Assembly (NCBI RefSeq): GCF_025698945.1
Contig: NZ_JAILWM010000004.1
Location: 152,103 to 216,102, forward strand
Length of the DNA stretch: 64,000 bases
Direction of reading: 5' to 3'
DNA from: Nitrosopumilus sp.
GTDB lineage: Archaea; Thermoproteota; Nitrososphaeria; Nitrososphaerales; Nitrosopumilaceae
The stretch's first letter is position 1. Each line of letters opens with the position of its first letter. The notes below the pieces were generated by a model. The model saw only the letters and a program-made list of their open reading frames with translations. It was not told the origin of the DNA and did not search any database. Below, piece by piece: positions 28,101 through 37,793 of this stretch. Position numbers and translations under genes: made by a program.

Positions 28101-28557
28101 TTTTGGGCTTTCTGCTCTCACAACTAAAATTTGAGCATTGTTTTGTCCATTTCTGATTTCTTGAATATCTGAAAATCACCATTGGCCACATACATACTTC
28201 ACATGGTTTCTTTGTTGCCCTAAGTCTAGCCTTTTGTAATAATGGGGATGATGCTTTGCAACCACCATAAAAGTTAGAACAACCCATGAATCGCTTTCGT
28301 GTTGTTCTAGATCTAATTACCATCAATTCTCCTAATTTACATTGAGGACATGGAACCAGTCCATTTTTTGGGGAATTTGTTCCAAGTATCATGTATTTTT
28401 TATCTTTTGAGGACCATGAAAGATATCCATTAATGTCCAAATATTGAATGATCTCTTTTTTGAAGACACTTGTTTTTGACTTTGACTTTTTTACAGTATG
28501 CCTAACTGTACTCTTTTTGATCTGTATAGTTTGAAGACTGGATTTTTTTGGTGGCAT
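28093..28557 (-). CDS. Topoisomerase-type C4 zinc-finger protein
   Basis: The 154-residue protein has a Lys/Ser-rich basic N-terminus (about 1-50) and two Cys4 units in the C-terminal half: CPQCKLGELMVIRSR with GCSNFYGGC, then CEVCMWPMVIF with CSNFSC. These resemble the zinc domains at the end of bacterial topoisomerase I, here without any topoisomerase. A single-stranded nucleic-acid-binding role is likely. It is divergent from the thiolase gene. Confidence 0.8.
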   Translation of the reverse strand: MPPKKSSLQTIQIKKSTVRHTVKKSKSKTSVFKKEIIQYLDINGYLSWSSKDKKYMILGTNSPKNGLVPCPQCKLGELMVIRSRTTRKRFMGCSNFYGGCKASSPLLQKARLRATKKPCEVCMWPMVIFRYSRNQKWTKQCSNFSCESRKPKTK

Positions 28558-28613
28558 TTTCTCTGATGGTTTTACTAAAACAATTTTTATAGGGATTCAG
28601 GTCAGCGACATTT

Positions 28614-29768
28614 GTGGAAAAGGTTTGCGTTCTTGGTGCAGGTAGCACCAAATATGGAAAACTAAATGAAAGTATTGCTGATATCACTACTCAAGCATCA
28701 GTTTCAGCCATCGAAAGCGCAGGAATTTCTCCAAAAGATGTCAAAGCATCATACATCTCAAACGTATTTGGAGTTGCTGACAAACAGGTACATCTTGGAC
28801 CTGTCTTAATGAGTAGATTAGGAATTCCCGATAAACCATCATTAACAATAGAGTCTGCATGTGGAAGTGGTTCTGTATCATTTAGAGAAGCATATGCCAA
28901 CGTTGCAGCAGGATTCTATGATTGTCTTTTAGTTACTGGAGTTGAAAAAGTAACTCATACAGGAACCGAATGGACTACAACTTACTTTGCATACTGTTCA
29001 GATTTTTTCTATGAAGGTCAAGCTGGTGCATCGTTTCCAGGTTTGTTTGCATCTATGGCACGAGCTTACTTGACAGAATTTGATGCAACTGAAGAAGACT
29101 TTGCAGCAGTTGCAGTAAAGAACCATGATAATGGTTTTCTAAATCCTAAAGCTCACATGCAAAAGAAAATTACAATTGAAGATGTAATGAAGTCTGCAGT
29201 AGTTGCTAGTCCTCTCAAACTTTATGACTGCTGTCCATTCTCTGATGGTGCAAGCTCTGTTATTCTTTGTTCTGAAAAGTTTGCAAAAGAACATGGTGGT
29301 GATTACATTGAAGTAATTGGTTCTGGTCGTGGTGGTTCACCTGCAGCATTACAAGGACGTGAACACATGACAACAATTCCTAGTACAAAGATTGCAGCAG
29401 AAGCAGCATACAAAATGGCAGGAATCACTGCAAAAGATGTTGACTTTGCAGAAGTACATGATTGTTTTACAATTGCAGAAGTAGTTGACACTGAAGATCT
29501 AGGATTCTTTGATAAAGGACAAGGAATTCAAGCTGTTCGTGAAGGTAGAACAAAATTAAATTCTGATATTTCAATTAATCCATCAGGTGGTCTTAAATCA
29601 AAAGGACATCCAATTGGAGCAACAGGTGTTGGACAAGTAGTCGAAGTATTTGATCAACTAACTGGAAGAGCAGGTGAAAGAACTGTTAAAGATGCAAAGA
29701 TTGGCTTAACGCATAACTTTGGTGCAACTGGTGCAAGTTGTGCAGTTCATGTTTTCCAAAGTGTATAA
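28614..29768 (+). CDS. Thiolase (acetyl-CoA C-acetyltransferase type)
   Basis: This 384-residue protein has thiolase features: the nucleophilic Cys in ESACGSGSVSF (near residue 85), VHDCFT (His near 285) and GHPIGATG near 335. Like other archaeal thiolases it is paired with a DUF35 OB-fold gene, which starts one base after its stop. Archaeal thiolase/DUF35 pairs act in mevalonate synthesis and, in this group, in the acetoacetyl-CoA cleavage at the end of the 3-hydroxypropionate/4-hydroxybutyrate cycle. Which of these it serves is not decided by sequence. GTG start. Confidence 0.92.
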   Translation: MEKVCVLGAGSTKYGKLNESIADITTQASVSAIESAGISPKDVKASYISNVFGVADKQVHLGPVLMSRLGIPDKPSLTIESACGSGSVSFREAYANVAAGFYDCLLVTGVEKVTHTGTEWTTTYFAYCSDFFYEGQAGASFPGLFASMARAYLTEFDATEEDFAAVAVKNHDNGFLNPKAHMQKKITIEDVMKSAVVASPLKLYDCCPFSDGASSVILCSEKFAKEHGGDYIEVIGSGRGGSPAALQGREHMTTIPSTKIAAEAAYKMAGITAKDVDFAEVHDCFTIAEVVDTEDLGFFDKGQGIQAVREGRTKLNSDISINPSGGLKSKGHPIGATGVGQVVEVFDQLTGRAGERTVKDAKIGLTHNFGATGASCAVHVFQSV

Positions 29769-29769
29769 A

Positions 29770-30138
29770 ATGACTGTTGAAGAGCAACTTATCCAACATG
29801 CTAAAGAAGGTAAGCTTCTAGTTCACAAATGTACTGAATGTGGTTACCTTCACTTGTCAACTGCTTATTATTGCCTAAAGTGTGGTAGCAAGGGATTTGA
29901 AGATGTTTTATTAGATGGAACAGGCACAATTGCAACTTATACCATTATTACAGTGGCTCCTGCAGGCTTTGAAAAATTTACTCCATATGCCTTTGTTGTC
30001 CTAAAATTAGACCAATCTGATTTGAGAATCTCTGGATTTATGGCAGGTATTGCTACTCCTGCAGATCTTCCAGTTGGAACAAAAGCCAGAATTGCTGGTT
30101 TTGAAGATAACTGTGGAATTATAATTAAAAAGCAGTAA
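29770..30138 (+). CDS. DUF35 OB-fold, zinc-ribbon acyl-CoA-associated protein
   Basis: From the ATG at 29770 the protein has 122 residues: a rubredoxin-like zinc ribbon (CTECGYLHLSTAYYCLKCG, about residues 18-36) followed by an OB-fold with GTGTIATYTII and PYAFVVLKLD. In archaea it bridges HMG-CoA synthase and thiolase or supports a stand-alone thiolase by holding the CoA group. Adjacent genes and order match this use. Confidence 0.9.
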   Translation: MTVEEQLIQHAKEGKLLVHKCTECGYLHLSTAYYCLKCGSKGFEDVLLDGTGTIATYTIITVAPAGFEKFTPYAFVVLKLDQSDLRISGFMAGIATPADLPVGTKARIAGFEDNCGIIIKKQ

Positions 30139-30208
30139 AATTATTTGCTTGATTAATTAAAAAAATTCAAAATCGATTCTTAATTATTTTGTAAATCTGA
30201 TCATTTTC

Positions 30209-30370
30209 ATGTCAGTAGAAGTAACATGTGGAAAGTGTGGAGAGAAGATTACAAACATGAAGATGTTAAAATCTCTAAAAGATGTAATGAATCCTTATAG
30301 TGGAAAATGTCCATCTTGTGGACAGAAACTTTCAACGTCTGAGTTTTCCCTTGATGTACAAGAAAATTGA
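30209..30370 (+). CDS. 53-aa zinc-ribbon protein
   Basis: This small ORF has two Cys-x2-Cys pairs: CGKC at residues 7-10 and CPSC at about 34-37, with a basic helix between them. That is a treble-clef or zinc-ribbon fold. I do not know its partner. It stands alone, 70 nt after the DUF35 gene and 145 nt before the NrdD-like regulator. The Cys spacing and clean start support it as a real gene. Confidence 0.65.
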   Translation: MSVEVTCGKCGEKITNMKMLKSLKDVMNPYSGKCPSCGQKLSTSEFSLDVQEN

Positions 30371-30515
30371 TCTTAAACTTTGAAATTTAATTAAGAATTT
30401 GAAAATCAAGTTTCTGATCTAAAAATCTTTGTTTTGAAATAACAAAACTGATCTAAAAAGACTCTGAAATGTTCTAGTCATAAGTCTTATTTACTCCTTA
30501 TTTTGTAAATGATTC

Positions 30516-32609
30516 ATGGAATTAGCCGAAGAGATCTCTGAACCAAAGAGAAGTGGCATCCTGCAGTCTACATCGAAACGTGTTAGAATGATCTTTTCTG
30601 TCATGGCAAGTCCTAATAGAATCGATATCCTTCGAATCCTAAATTCCAAGGGACCATTGACCTATTCAGAGCTAAAATCATTGGCAGGATTCAAGTCCAA
30701 AAAAGAGAGTGGTAAATTTGCATACCACTTGAGAAAATTATTAAGACAATCCCTTGTTGCACTTAACAAATCTGAAAGACGATACACAATTACAAATTTG
30801 GGAAAATTAGTTTTGAGTTTAGCTAGACAAATTGAAGAAAGATCAATTATTGAAAGTGGAAAGATGTATGTTAGAACATCACATGAATCAATTGAAGAAT
30901 TTAATTCTCATAAAATTATTCAATCACTAGTTCGTGAAGGCAGTTTGCCACTAGAACTAGCACAAAAAATTACCGAAGAAGTTGAAAATAGAATTTACAA
31001 ATATCAAACTACCTATCTTACAGGCTCACTGATTAGAGAAATGGTTAATTCTGTTCTTCTTGAGCATGGTCATGAGGAATATAGGAACAAACTTGCACGC
31101 CTAGGTCTGCCTGTTTATGACGTTCAAGAAATGATCTCAAACTTGGATAATGTAGATAATGGTGCTGAAGGTCTCTTGTTTAACACTGGACAGAGAGTCT
31201 TCGCTGAGCACTTACTTACAAACATACTTCCAAAAGATGTGGCAGATTCCCATCTTTCTGGTGATTTGCATATTACTAATCCTGGTATTTGGTCTATGAT
31301 TCCTGATACAATATTTGTTAACATTAAAGAATTGATTGAAGATGGAATTGATCTTGGTGGAAAATATCTTGATGTCTCAAGAATTTCTTCATCAAAACAA
31401 CTTGATGAGATTACAACTGCATTATCCATTGCAATATCTCTTCTATCAAAGGAAGCATCACAAGAAATTGTGCTTGATGGATTGGTTGCATTGTTTACAA
31501 AACATTCAAAATCACTCCCAGACCTAGAACAAAAATTAACTGATGCATTTTCAACTGCATCTACAACTTCAAAATATAACAAAACAAGTACAGTTGTATC
31601 AATTAGACTACAATTAGGTACTGATACTAAAATAATTAATTCAATTATTAATGCATACAAAAATTACGTAAAGATCACTCCAATACCAAAAATTGGTTTG
31701 ATAATTGATCATGACAAAGGAAAGATAACTGATGTTTCTCAATCAGCTGCTGAAATTATTTCATTAGGTGGTAAGGTAATGTTTGCTAAAGGACAAACAT
31801 CTAGCTTAGGTGTTACAAATGGATCAACAAAGACCACTAGTCCGCTTTCAATAACATTGCAATCTGTTTCAATTAACCTTCCTAGACTTGCATTTGAATC
31901 AAACAAAGATGAAACTTACTTTAGAGCAAGACTTGCATTATTAATGAAGCCAGCACTATCTTCTATGGCATTAAGAAAGAAAGAGATCTCAGATCTTACA
32001 AGAAGAGGACTAAATCCAATTCTTGCAAAGAACACACAATACATGCAAAGAAGTTCTGTATCACTTGTTGTAAATTTGGTTGGACTCAAAGAAGCAGTCT
32101 TTAACATATTAGGATTCCAAGATAACAAAGAAGGACGAGATATTCTACACAAAGTCATTGAGACTGCTGTTGATGTTGGTGCCAAAAAAGGCAAAGAATT
32201 GGGCGATCCTGTGGCTATTTGTATGACTGAAACAGAAGGCTCTGCTCGTTTTGCTTTACTTGATGGGGAAAAATATGGTAAAAATTCCTCTCTGAATTCA
32301 ATGGATACGGACTATTATTCACAAGGTGTCGTGATTAATTCATCTGAGATTTCCGATTTTACTGCTAAGAGTGAACCTATTTCTGAATGTAACAAACTAT
32401 CAAAGTTACTCAATGGTGGCTTACTTGTAACATTAGATATTGACAAGAACGCAAAGCCTGAAGAAATCCAAAAATCCATTGAAAAGGCATCAGAACTTAC
32501 ATCTTCTTTCAAGCCTGTTAAGAAAATTTCAATATGTGGTGAATGTGGATTCAAGGAAGAGCTATTTGAAGACAAGTGTCCAAAGTGCAAGTCACCATAT
32601 GTTGTCTGA
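30516..32609 (+). CDS. Winged-helix/ATP-cone protein with degenerate class III RNR (NrdD-like) domain
   Basis: This 697-residue protein has an N-terminal ArsR-type winged helix (about 18-100), an ATP-cone (about 115-205, VRTSHESIEEFNSHKI) and an NrdD-like body with SHLSGDLHI, INLPRLAFE, NLVGLKEAV and ETEGSARFALLD. It ends with a zinc ribbon (CGECGF and CPKC) only five residues before the stop, so the glycyl-radical loop is absent. There is no Cys before about residue 570, so the catalytic cysteines are missing too. It cannot act as a class III reductase; I infer a nucleotide-sensing regulator, probably of the class II reductase gene downstream. Confidence 0.85.
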   Translation: MELAEEISEPKRSGILQSTSKRVRMIFSVMASPNRIDILRILNSKGPLTYSELKSLAGFKSKKESGKFAYHLRKLLRQSLVALNKSERRYTITNLGKLVLSLARQIEERSIIESGKMYVRTSHESIEEFNSHKIIQSLVREGSLPLELAQKITEEVENRIYKYQTTYLTGSLIREMVNSVLLEHGHEEYRNKLARLGLPVYDVQEMISNLDNVDNGAEGLLFNTGQRVFAEHLLTNILPKDVADSHLSGDLHITNPGIWSMIPDTIFVNIKELIEDGIDLGGKYLDVSRISSSKQLDEITTALSIAISLLSKEASQEIVLDGLVALFTKHSKSLPDLEQKLTDAFSTASTTSKYNKTSTVVSIRLQLGTDTKIINSIINAYKNYVKITPIPKIGLIIDHDKGKITDVSQSAAEIISLGGKVMFAKGQTSSLGVTNGSTKTTSPLSITLQSVSINLPRLAFESNKDETYFRARLALLMKPALSSMALRKKEISDLTRRGLNPILAKNTQYMQRSSVSLVVNLVGLKEAVFNILGFQDNKEGRDILHKVIETAVDVGAKKGKELGDPVAICMTETEGSARFALLDGEKYGKNSSLNSMDTDYYSQGVVINSSEISDFTAKSEPISECNKLSKLLNGGLLVTLDIDKNAKPEEIQKSIEKASELTSSFKPVKKISICGECGFKEELFEDKCPKCKSPYVV

Positions 32610-32634
32610 TATTCGTAAATGAAAAACTAGTAAC

Positions 32635-32680
32635 GATCATTTCTTAAAATATTTTGATCATTATACGTTCCGGCGATCAT
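32635..32680. promoter_or_regulatory. Three GATCAT palindromes upstream of nrdJ
   Basis: GATCAT occurs at 32635, 32656 and 32675, spaced 21 and 19 bp, about two helical turns. The sites lie in the 215-bp spacer before the class II reductase gene. The rest of the spacer has TATATCC about 40 nt before the start and GGGGAGA just upstream of the TTG. An operator for the NrdD-like regulator is possible; chance cannot be excluded for a 6-mer. Confidence 0.35.
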
Positions 32681-32824
32681 CGTCGTTTACCATGAATGTT
32701 ATGCCAGTATGAAGTTCATAGTAGTGGTGTTAAAAAAATTGACTCTTTAATGGGCCAAGATCAAAACTTTTCGAGCACACAAGTTATATCCACATCTTTC
32801 TTACCCATTGCGGGGAGATTATAA

Positions 32825-35476
32825 TTGGATAATTCACAAATAGAAAATACGATCAGTGAGATCCGTAAGCGCAGTGGCGCAGTAACGGCTTTCAATAAAA
32901 ATAAAATTTCAAATGCCATCTATAGGGCATTGGCTGCCACCTCTAAAGCCGACCGTGGTTTAGCCGATCAACTAGCAGGAAAAGTTGTTGATAAATTAGT
33001 AGAACAAGGATTTACTAGTTCTCGAACACCTACAGTTGAAGACATTCAAGATATTGTAGAGTCTACATTAATTGATAGTGGAAATAGCGATATTGCCAAA
33101 GCCTATATCGTTTACAGACATGAGAGAAGAAAATTAAGAGACGAAAAGAAGAAGGTCTTAAATCTAAAAAATCTAGATCCAGTTTCTAAGAAATTTGATT
33201 TGAATTGTCTTAGGGTTTTAGCATCAAGATATCTTTTCAGAAATGGCAAAAATGAAATCATTGAATCACCTACTCAGATGTTTGAAAGAGTTGCAATCCT
33301 AGTTGGAATTGGTGATATTCTTTATGACGCACAACTATTTGACAAATCTGGACATACCAAACAAGATGTAGAAGAAGCAAAATCTTATCTTGAGAAATTA
33401 GATGCCTTTGATTATAAATTCAAAGTAGGCTCTTATTTCTTTAACAAGTGGCATTTTAGAGCACTAATCAATCACTATGTTACACTTGCAAACAAAGGTC
33501 AGATGAAGGTAAGTTTCAAAGATCTATTGACATTACTTGCAGCCAAGAAACTAGATAGTTATGAAGATAAAATAACTGAGTACCTTGAATTGATGACTGC
33601 ACAAGACTTTCTACCAAATTCACCAACAATGATGAATGCTGGAGGAAGATTGGGACAACTATCAGCATGCTTTGTCTTAGGAATGGAAGATGGTATGGAG
33701 CAAATAATGAAATCCACATCTGATGCAGCATTGATCTTCAAATCTGGCGGTGGTGTAGGAATAAACTACTCTGATTTGCGTGAAGAAGGTGATATTGTTG
33801 CCTCAACTTCTGGTGTTGCCTCAGGTCCGGTATCTTTTATGAACATCATCAATACCGTAACTGAAGTTGTAAAACAAGGAGGAAAAAGACGTGGTGCTAA
33901 CATGGGAATCATTGAAGCATGGCATCCTGATGTTGAGAAATTCATTACCAATAAAACAGAACCAGGAATCTTAGAGAACTTTAATGTAAGTGTGGGAATC
34001 TGGGAAGACTTTTGGCATGCACTAGTAAACACTAGTGATGGAAACTATGTTTTGCGTAGTCCACGTGATAAAAAACCAGTAAAAGAAATCAATGCACACC
34101 AACTCATTGATCTAATTGCACTATCTGCATGGAAGAGTGCAGAACCTGGCTTGATCTTCTTTGATCAAATTAACAAATACAATGTGTTTGCCAAAGCTAG
34201 ACAAGCACCATTAAGAGCTACAAATCCATGTGGTGAGCAAAGTCTCTATCCATACGAATCTTGTAATCTTGGTTCTATCAATTTGGTCAATCTAGTAAAA
34301 CGCCAAGCAGATGGAAGTTATGAATTTGATTGGCAAAGATATGAAGAAACAATCAGAAAGACAACAAGATTCCTTGATAACATCATTGATGTAAACAACT
34401 ATCCAGTACCAGAGATTGATGTTGCATCAAAAGAATCTAGAAGAATTGGATTAGGTGTTATGGGAGTTGCAGATCTTCTATACAAATTAAGGATTCCATA
34501 TAACTCCAAAGAAGGTTATGAACTACAATCAAAACTCTCCGAAGCATTAACCTACTATTCAATGGAAGAAAGTGTAGCACTTGCAAAATCTAGAGGTGAG
34601 TTCCCACTTTGTTCAAAGACTGAATATCCTGAAGGAAAGATTCCAGTTGCAGGATACTATGAGAAACCAAAAGAAGCTCACTCCTATGAATGGGATGCAC
34701 TAATTGATAAAATCCAAAAGTATGGAATAAGAAATGTCTTGACAACTACAGTTGCTCCAACAGGAACACTATCCATGATAGCAGATTGTTCAAATGGAAT
34801 GGAACCTGCATTTGCTCTTGTATTTGAGAAGCGAGTAACAGTTGGAAGATTCTTCTATACCAACAAGATTGTCGAAGAAGTCCTAAAAGAAGAAGGTCTT
34901 TACAATGATGAAATTCTTGCAAAGATTGCAGACAACTACGGTTCATTGAAAGGAATTCCTGAAATTCCTCAATGGATGCAAGATGTCTTTGTAACTGCAA
35001 TGGATATTCATTGGGCTGATCATCTCATGGCTCAAGGTGTATGGCAAGACTGGATTGGAAATGCAATTGCAAAAACAATCAACATGCCATATGATGTAAC
35101 AGCAGAAGATGTAAAATCTGCATATCTGTTAGCACATGAAATAGGACTAAAAGGAATTACCGTTTATCGTGACGGTTCAAGACACAAACAAGTACTTCAC
35201 ATGACTAGTGAAAATGCAGAGAAGACCTTTGATGTAACTCCAAGTGAATATATCACTGAATACATCACTAAGAAAATTACAAACCCTTACGTCAAATCTC
35301 AAGTCAATGCAGCACTTGCAATTAAAGTTCATGACGAAGAAATCAAAATGGAACCTCAGAAGATAGAAGATATTCCCGAAGATCGTCTATGTCCAACATG
35401 CAAAAACAGCCTTGTCTTTGTAGAAGGATGCAGTATCTGTATTGAATGCGGATACAGTGGTTGTACTTCTGGATAA
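32825..35476 (+). CDS. nrdJ: Class II (adenosylcobalamin-dependent) ribonucleotide reductase
   Basis: The 883-residue enzyme makes deoxyribonucleotides. It has an N-terminal ATP-cone (about 10-105), a ten-stranded barrel with the first active-site Cys in LSACFVL (about 281), the NPCGEQSLYPYESCNLGS thiyl-radical segment (about 463-480) and a C-terminal redox tail with CPTC, CSICIEC and CTSG. B12 use agrees with the ability of this archaeal group to make cobalamin. TTG start with a GGGGAGA ribosome-binding site at 32814-32820. The conserved active site contrasts with the degenerate NrdD-like protein upstream. Confidence 0.95.
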   Translation: MDNSQIENTISEIRKRSGAVTAFNKNKISNAIYRALAATSKADRGLADQLAGKVVDKLVEQGFTSSRTPTVEDIQDIVESTLIDSGNSDIAKAYIVYRHERRKLRDEKKKVLNLKNLDPVSKKFDLNCLRVLASRYLFRNGKNEIIESPTQMFERVAILVGIGDILYDAQLFDKSGHTKQDVEEAKSYLEKLDAFDYKFKVGSYFFNKWHFRALINHYVTLANKGQMKVSFKDLLTLLAAKKLDSYEDKITEYLELMTAQDFLPNSPTMMNAGGRLGQLSACFVLGMEDGMEQIMKSTSDAALIFKSGGGVGINYSDLREEGDIVASTSGVASGPVSFMNIINTVTEVVKQGGKRRGANMGIIEAWHPDVEKFITNKTEPGILENFNVSVGIWEDFWHALVNTSDGNYVLRSPRDKKPVKEINAHQLIDLIALSAWKSAEPGLIFFDQINKYNVFAKARQAPLRATNPCGEQSLYPYESCNLGSINLVNLVKRQADGSYEFDWQRYEETIRKTTRFLDNIIDVNNYPVPEIDVASKESRRIGLGVMGVADLLYKLRIPYNSKEGYELQSKLSEALTYYSMEESVALAKSRGEFPLCSKTEYPEGKIPVAGYYEKPKEAHSYEWDALIDKIQKYGIRNVLTTTVAPTGTLSMIADCSNGMEPAFALVFEKRVTVGRFFYTNKIVEEVLKEEGLYNDEILAKIADNYGSLKGIPEIPQWMQDVFVTAMDIHWADHLMAQGVWQDWIGNAIAKTINMPYDVTAEDVKSAYLLAHEIGLKGITVYRDGSRHKQVLHMTSENAEKTFDVTPSEYITEYITKKITNPYVKSQVNAALAIKVHDEEIKMEPQKIEDIPEDRLCPTCKNSLVFVEGCSICIECGYSGCTSG

Positions 35477-35521
35477 TCTCAGAATCACAACTTTTTTACT
35501 TCCTTTTCATTTTGAATCCGT

Positions 35522-36637
35522 GTGGTAAAGAAAGTTCTAGGCATAGCCATAGGAATAACAGTAATTATTGCAATTGCAGCCGCAGTTTTGACCATTCCTA
35601 ATTCAGAAATTACTCAAAAAACTAATGAAAAAATCGGTTTGGTAATTAACACACCCAGTCAATCTACATCACTACAACAACTCGATCAAGTCTTTACAGA
35701 TGCATCAACTACTGGTATAGGAAGAAGTAATGTGTATCTATTCTGGAACATAATAGAGCCTCAGCGTGGAGAATTTGATTGGAGACAATCAGATATTATG
35801 ATGGGATTAAATGAAAAAAATAATCTAAAAGTCACTTTGTTTTTCTCAATTATTAATGGGGAAACACTTGGCCCTTTTCCTAATTGGATTGGAAAACCAT
35901 CCATTAATGCAATAGGTGAAGACAGACTAGTGGATGCACTTGATGCAATTTTATCTAGATACCACATTATTGATTCAGTAATTATTGCAGGTGAAACAGA
36001 ATCTCAATTTAGATATTATGAGCAAAATATTCCAGTTTACAAGGAATTCTTTACAGGAGTTTATGACAAAATAAAGGAGAAACATCCAGATGTGAAATTT
36101 GGAAATTCATTTGCATTGCATCATACAATAAACAAAGACCTGACAAATATTGTAAAAGAATTAGCAATAGGTGATTTTGTAGCATTTTCATATTTTCCTG
36201 TTGATAGTCTAAATGATATTGTAAAATCTCCCCAGGAAACAAAAGATGATCTTAATCAAATATTTGAGATTATTCCTGATAAAAAAATAGCATTATTTGA
36301 GATTAGCTGGAGTACATCTGATTTTGTTGGTGGAAGTGAAGAATCTCAGAGTGATTTTATGCAACAACTATTCGAGTTTTACTCTAAAAATGAATCAAAT
36401 ATTGAATTTATGACGTGGTATAGACAGTACGACAGACCAGAGAACACATGCGTCTTGGCGCAAGAAAATATTGGTGATGAAAAAATCAGTGTTGGTGGTG
36501 GTTCTGGTTTAGGAAGTAGCGAATATGTAATTGAGAGATTAAACCATTACATCTGTCATGCAGGATTAGTTGATGTTAACGGAAATCAAAAACCAGGATG
36601 GAATGAATTTAAAAATCAAGTAGAAATGATCAATTAA
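35522..36637 (+). CDS. Membrane-anchored TIM-barrel glycosidase-like protein
   Basis: The 371-residue protein has an N-terminal membrane anchor (about 4-24) and an outside domain with features of clan-A glycoside hydrolases: LFWNIIEPQRGEFDW near residue 75, a Glu in IAGETES near 160 in the acid/base position and ALFEISWS near 260 in the nucleophile position. The sugar target is unknown; trimming of surface glycans is plausible. The Nep1 gene starts one base after its stop. Confidence 0.7.
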   Translation: MVKKVLGIAIGITVIIAIAAAVLTIPNSEITQKTNEKIGLVINTPSQSTSLQQLDQVFTDASTTGIGRSNVYLFWNIIEPQRGEFDWRQSDIMMGLNEKNNLKVTLFFSIINGETLGPFPNWIGKPSINAIGEDRLVDALDAILSRYHIIDSVIIAGETESQFRYYEQNIPVYKEFFTGVYDKIKEKHPDVKFGNSFALHHTINKDLTNIVKELAIGDFVAFSYFPVDSLNDIVKSPQETKDDLNQIFEIIPDKKIALFEISWSTSDFVGGSEESQSDFMQQLFEFYSKNESNIEFMTWYRQYDRPENTCVLAQENIGDEKISVGGGSGLGSSEYVIERLNHYICHAGLVDVNGNQKPGWNEFKNQVEMIN

Positions 36638-36638
36638 G

Positions 36639-37307
36639 ATGCTTTCTTTAATTCTAGCCGAATCTTCTATTGAAACAATTCCTAATGAGATGAAAGATCA
36701 TCCCTCAGTAATATCTCATGAAAGAAAACTTGGTAAAGACTATTCAGAAATTCTATTAGATAATTCTTGGCACTTTGCTGCAATGAAAGGAATTAAAAAT
36801 GAAATTAAAAGAGGAAGACCAGATTTAGTTCACTTTTCAATTTTAGAGGCTACAACAATCCCACTATATTATGAAAATAAAATCAAAATCTTCATTCATA
36901 CCATTAATGATAAAGTAATCTCTATTGGAGAAAATGTCCATATTCCAAAATCATATCATAGATTTGAAGGACTTTTTGAAAAATTATTCTTGGAGAAAAA
37001 AATTACTGTTAATGACAATGAACTCCTGTCAATTAAAGATCAATCTTTTTCTGAGCTAGTTAACCAGATCAATCCATCAAAAGTTGTAGGATTATCAACT
37101 ACAGGAAAAACAAGTTCATTTGAAAAAATTAGTACTACATTAGATGATGATTCATGTGTTGTGATTGGAGGTTTTCAGAAGGGACATTTCTCTGATTCAA
37201 TCAAAAATAAATTCACTGATCTATTTTCTGTTGGAGAAACATCACTTGAAGCTCATGTTGTTATTGCTAGAATGCTTTACGAGTATGAAAAAACCATTTT
37301 TATGTAG
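36639..37307 (+). CDS. nep1: rRNA small-subunit pseudouridine N1-methyltransferase Nep1
   Basis: The 222-residue protein matches the Emg1/Nep1 SPOUT family: LILAESSIETIP at the start, KRGRPDLVHFSILEA near residue 64, FIHTINDKVI near 88, and the C-terminal knot with VIGGFQKGHFSD and SVGETSLEAHVVIARMLY. It methylates a hypermodified pseudouridine in 16S rRNA and aids small-subunit assembly. Length fits the family. Confidence 0.93.
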   Translation: MLSLILAESSIETIPNEMKDHPSVISHERKLGKDYSEILLDNSWHFAAMKGIKNEIKRGRPDLVHFSILEATTIPLYYENKIKIFIHTINDKVISIGENVHIPKSYHRFEGLFEKLFLEKKITVNDNELLSIKDQSFSELVNQINPSKVVGLSTTGKTSSFEKISTTLDDDSCVVIGGFQKGHFSDSIKNKFTDLFSVGETSLEAHVVIARMLYEYEKTIFM

Positions 37308-37329
37308 GTCCAGAAATTTGCAATCTGTT

Positions 37330-37403
37330 GCAGTCATAGTATAGCCTGGTTAGTATTCGGGGTTTCCAACCCTGTGACGCGGGTTCGAATCCCGCTGACT
37401 GCA
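37330..37403 (+). tRNA. tRNA-Gly (anticodon TCC)
   Basis: The 74-nt sequence folds as a full cloverleaf. The acceptor stem GCAGTCA/TGACTGC has seven perfect pairs with discriminator A at 37403. The D arm is short (GTAT/GTAT with G-T pairs), the anticodon stem is CGGGG/CCCTG around loop TTTCCAA with TCC at 37365-37367, and the T arm is GCGGG-TTCGAAT-CCCGC. No intron and no encoded CCA are present. It should read GGA and perhaps other glycine codons. Confidence 0.95.
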
Positions 37404-37456
37404 TCTTTATCCATAGTAATGAGAAGTAATTTTTAGGTCTACAAAGTATCATTATT

Positions 37457-37759
37457 GTGAAACCATCAATTAGAAAAATTGCAATGGAAAGAATGCAAAT
37501 TTTAATCGATAATGCAATTTCAAATGCAACAAAAGATCCTGAACTATCTCAACGTCAAGCATCACTTGCAAGAAGGATTAGCTCAAAACACAAAATTAGA
37601 ATGCCATATCATCTTAGGATGGTTTACTGCAAAAAATGCAAGTCCTTTATTGCACCTGGAATAAATTCAAGAATTCGACTAGGAAGGGCATCTGTCAAGT
37701 CGATCAGAATTACTTGTAATCTGTGCGGACATACTTATCGTAAAATAATATCTCAATAA
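37457..37759 (+). CDS. rnp4: RNase P protein component 4 (Rpp21 homologue)
   Basis: The 100-residue basic protein has an N-terminal helical half (RKIAMERMQILIDNA) and a C-terminal zinc ribbon with CKKC and CNLC, the plan of archaeal Rpp21. It joins the RNA subunit to mature tRNA 5' ends. GTG start. It follows tRNA-Gly by 53 nt. Confidence 0.92.
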   Translation: MKPSIRKIAMERMQILIDNAISNATKDPELSQRQASLARRISSKHKIRMPYHLRMVYCKKCKSFIAPGINSRIRLGRASVKSIRITCNLCGHTYRKIISQ

Positions 37760-37793
37760 CATTTTAAACAAATTTCAAACTATGATCTTTTGA

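Noticed and set aside
31124..31660. 178-codon open frame on the minus strand opposite the NrdD-like gene
   Set aside because: It is antisense to a clear domain protein and shows no family features.
32610..32824. Cobalamin riboswitch before the B12-dependent nrdJ
   Set aside because: No B12-box-like sequence or the expected long multi-stem fold is visible; only short GATCAT repeats are present.
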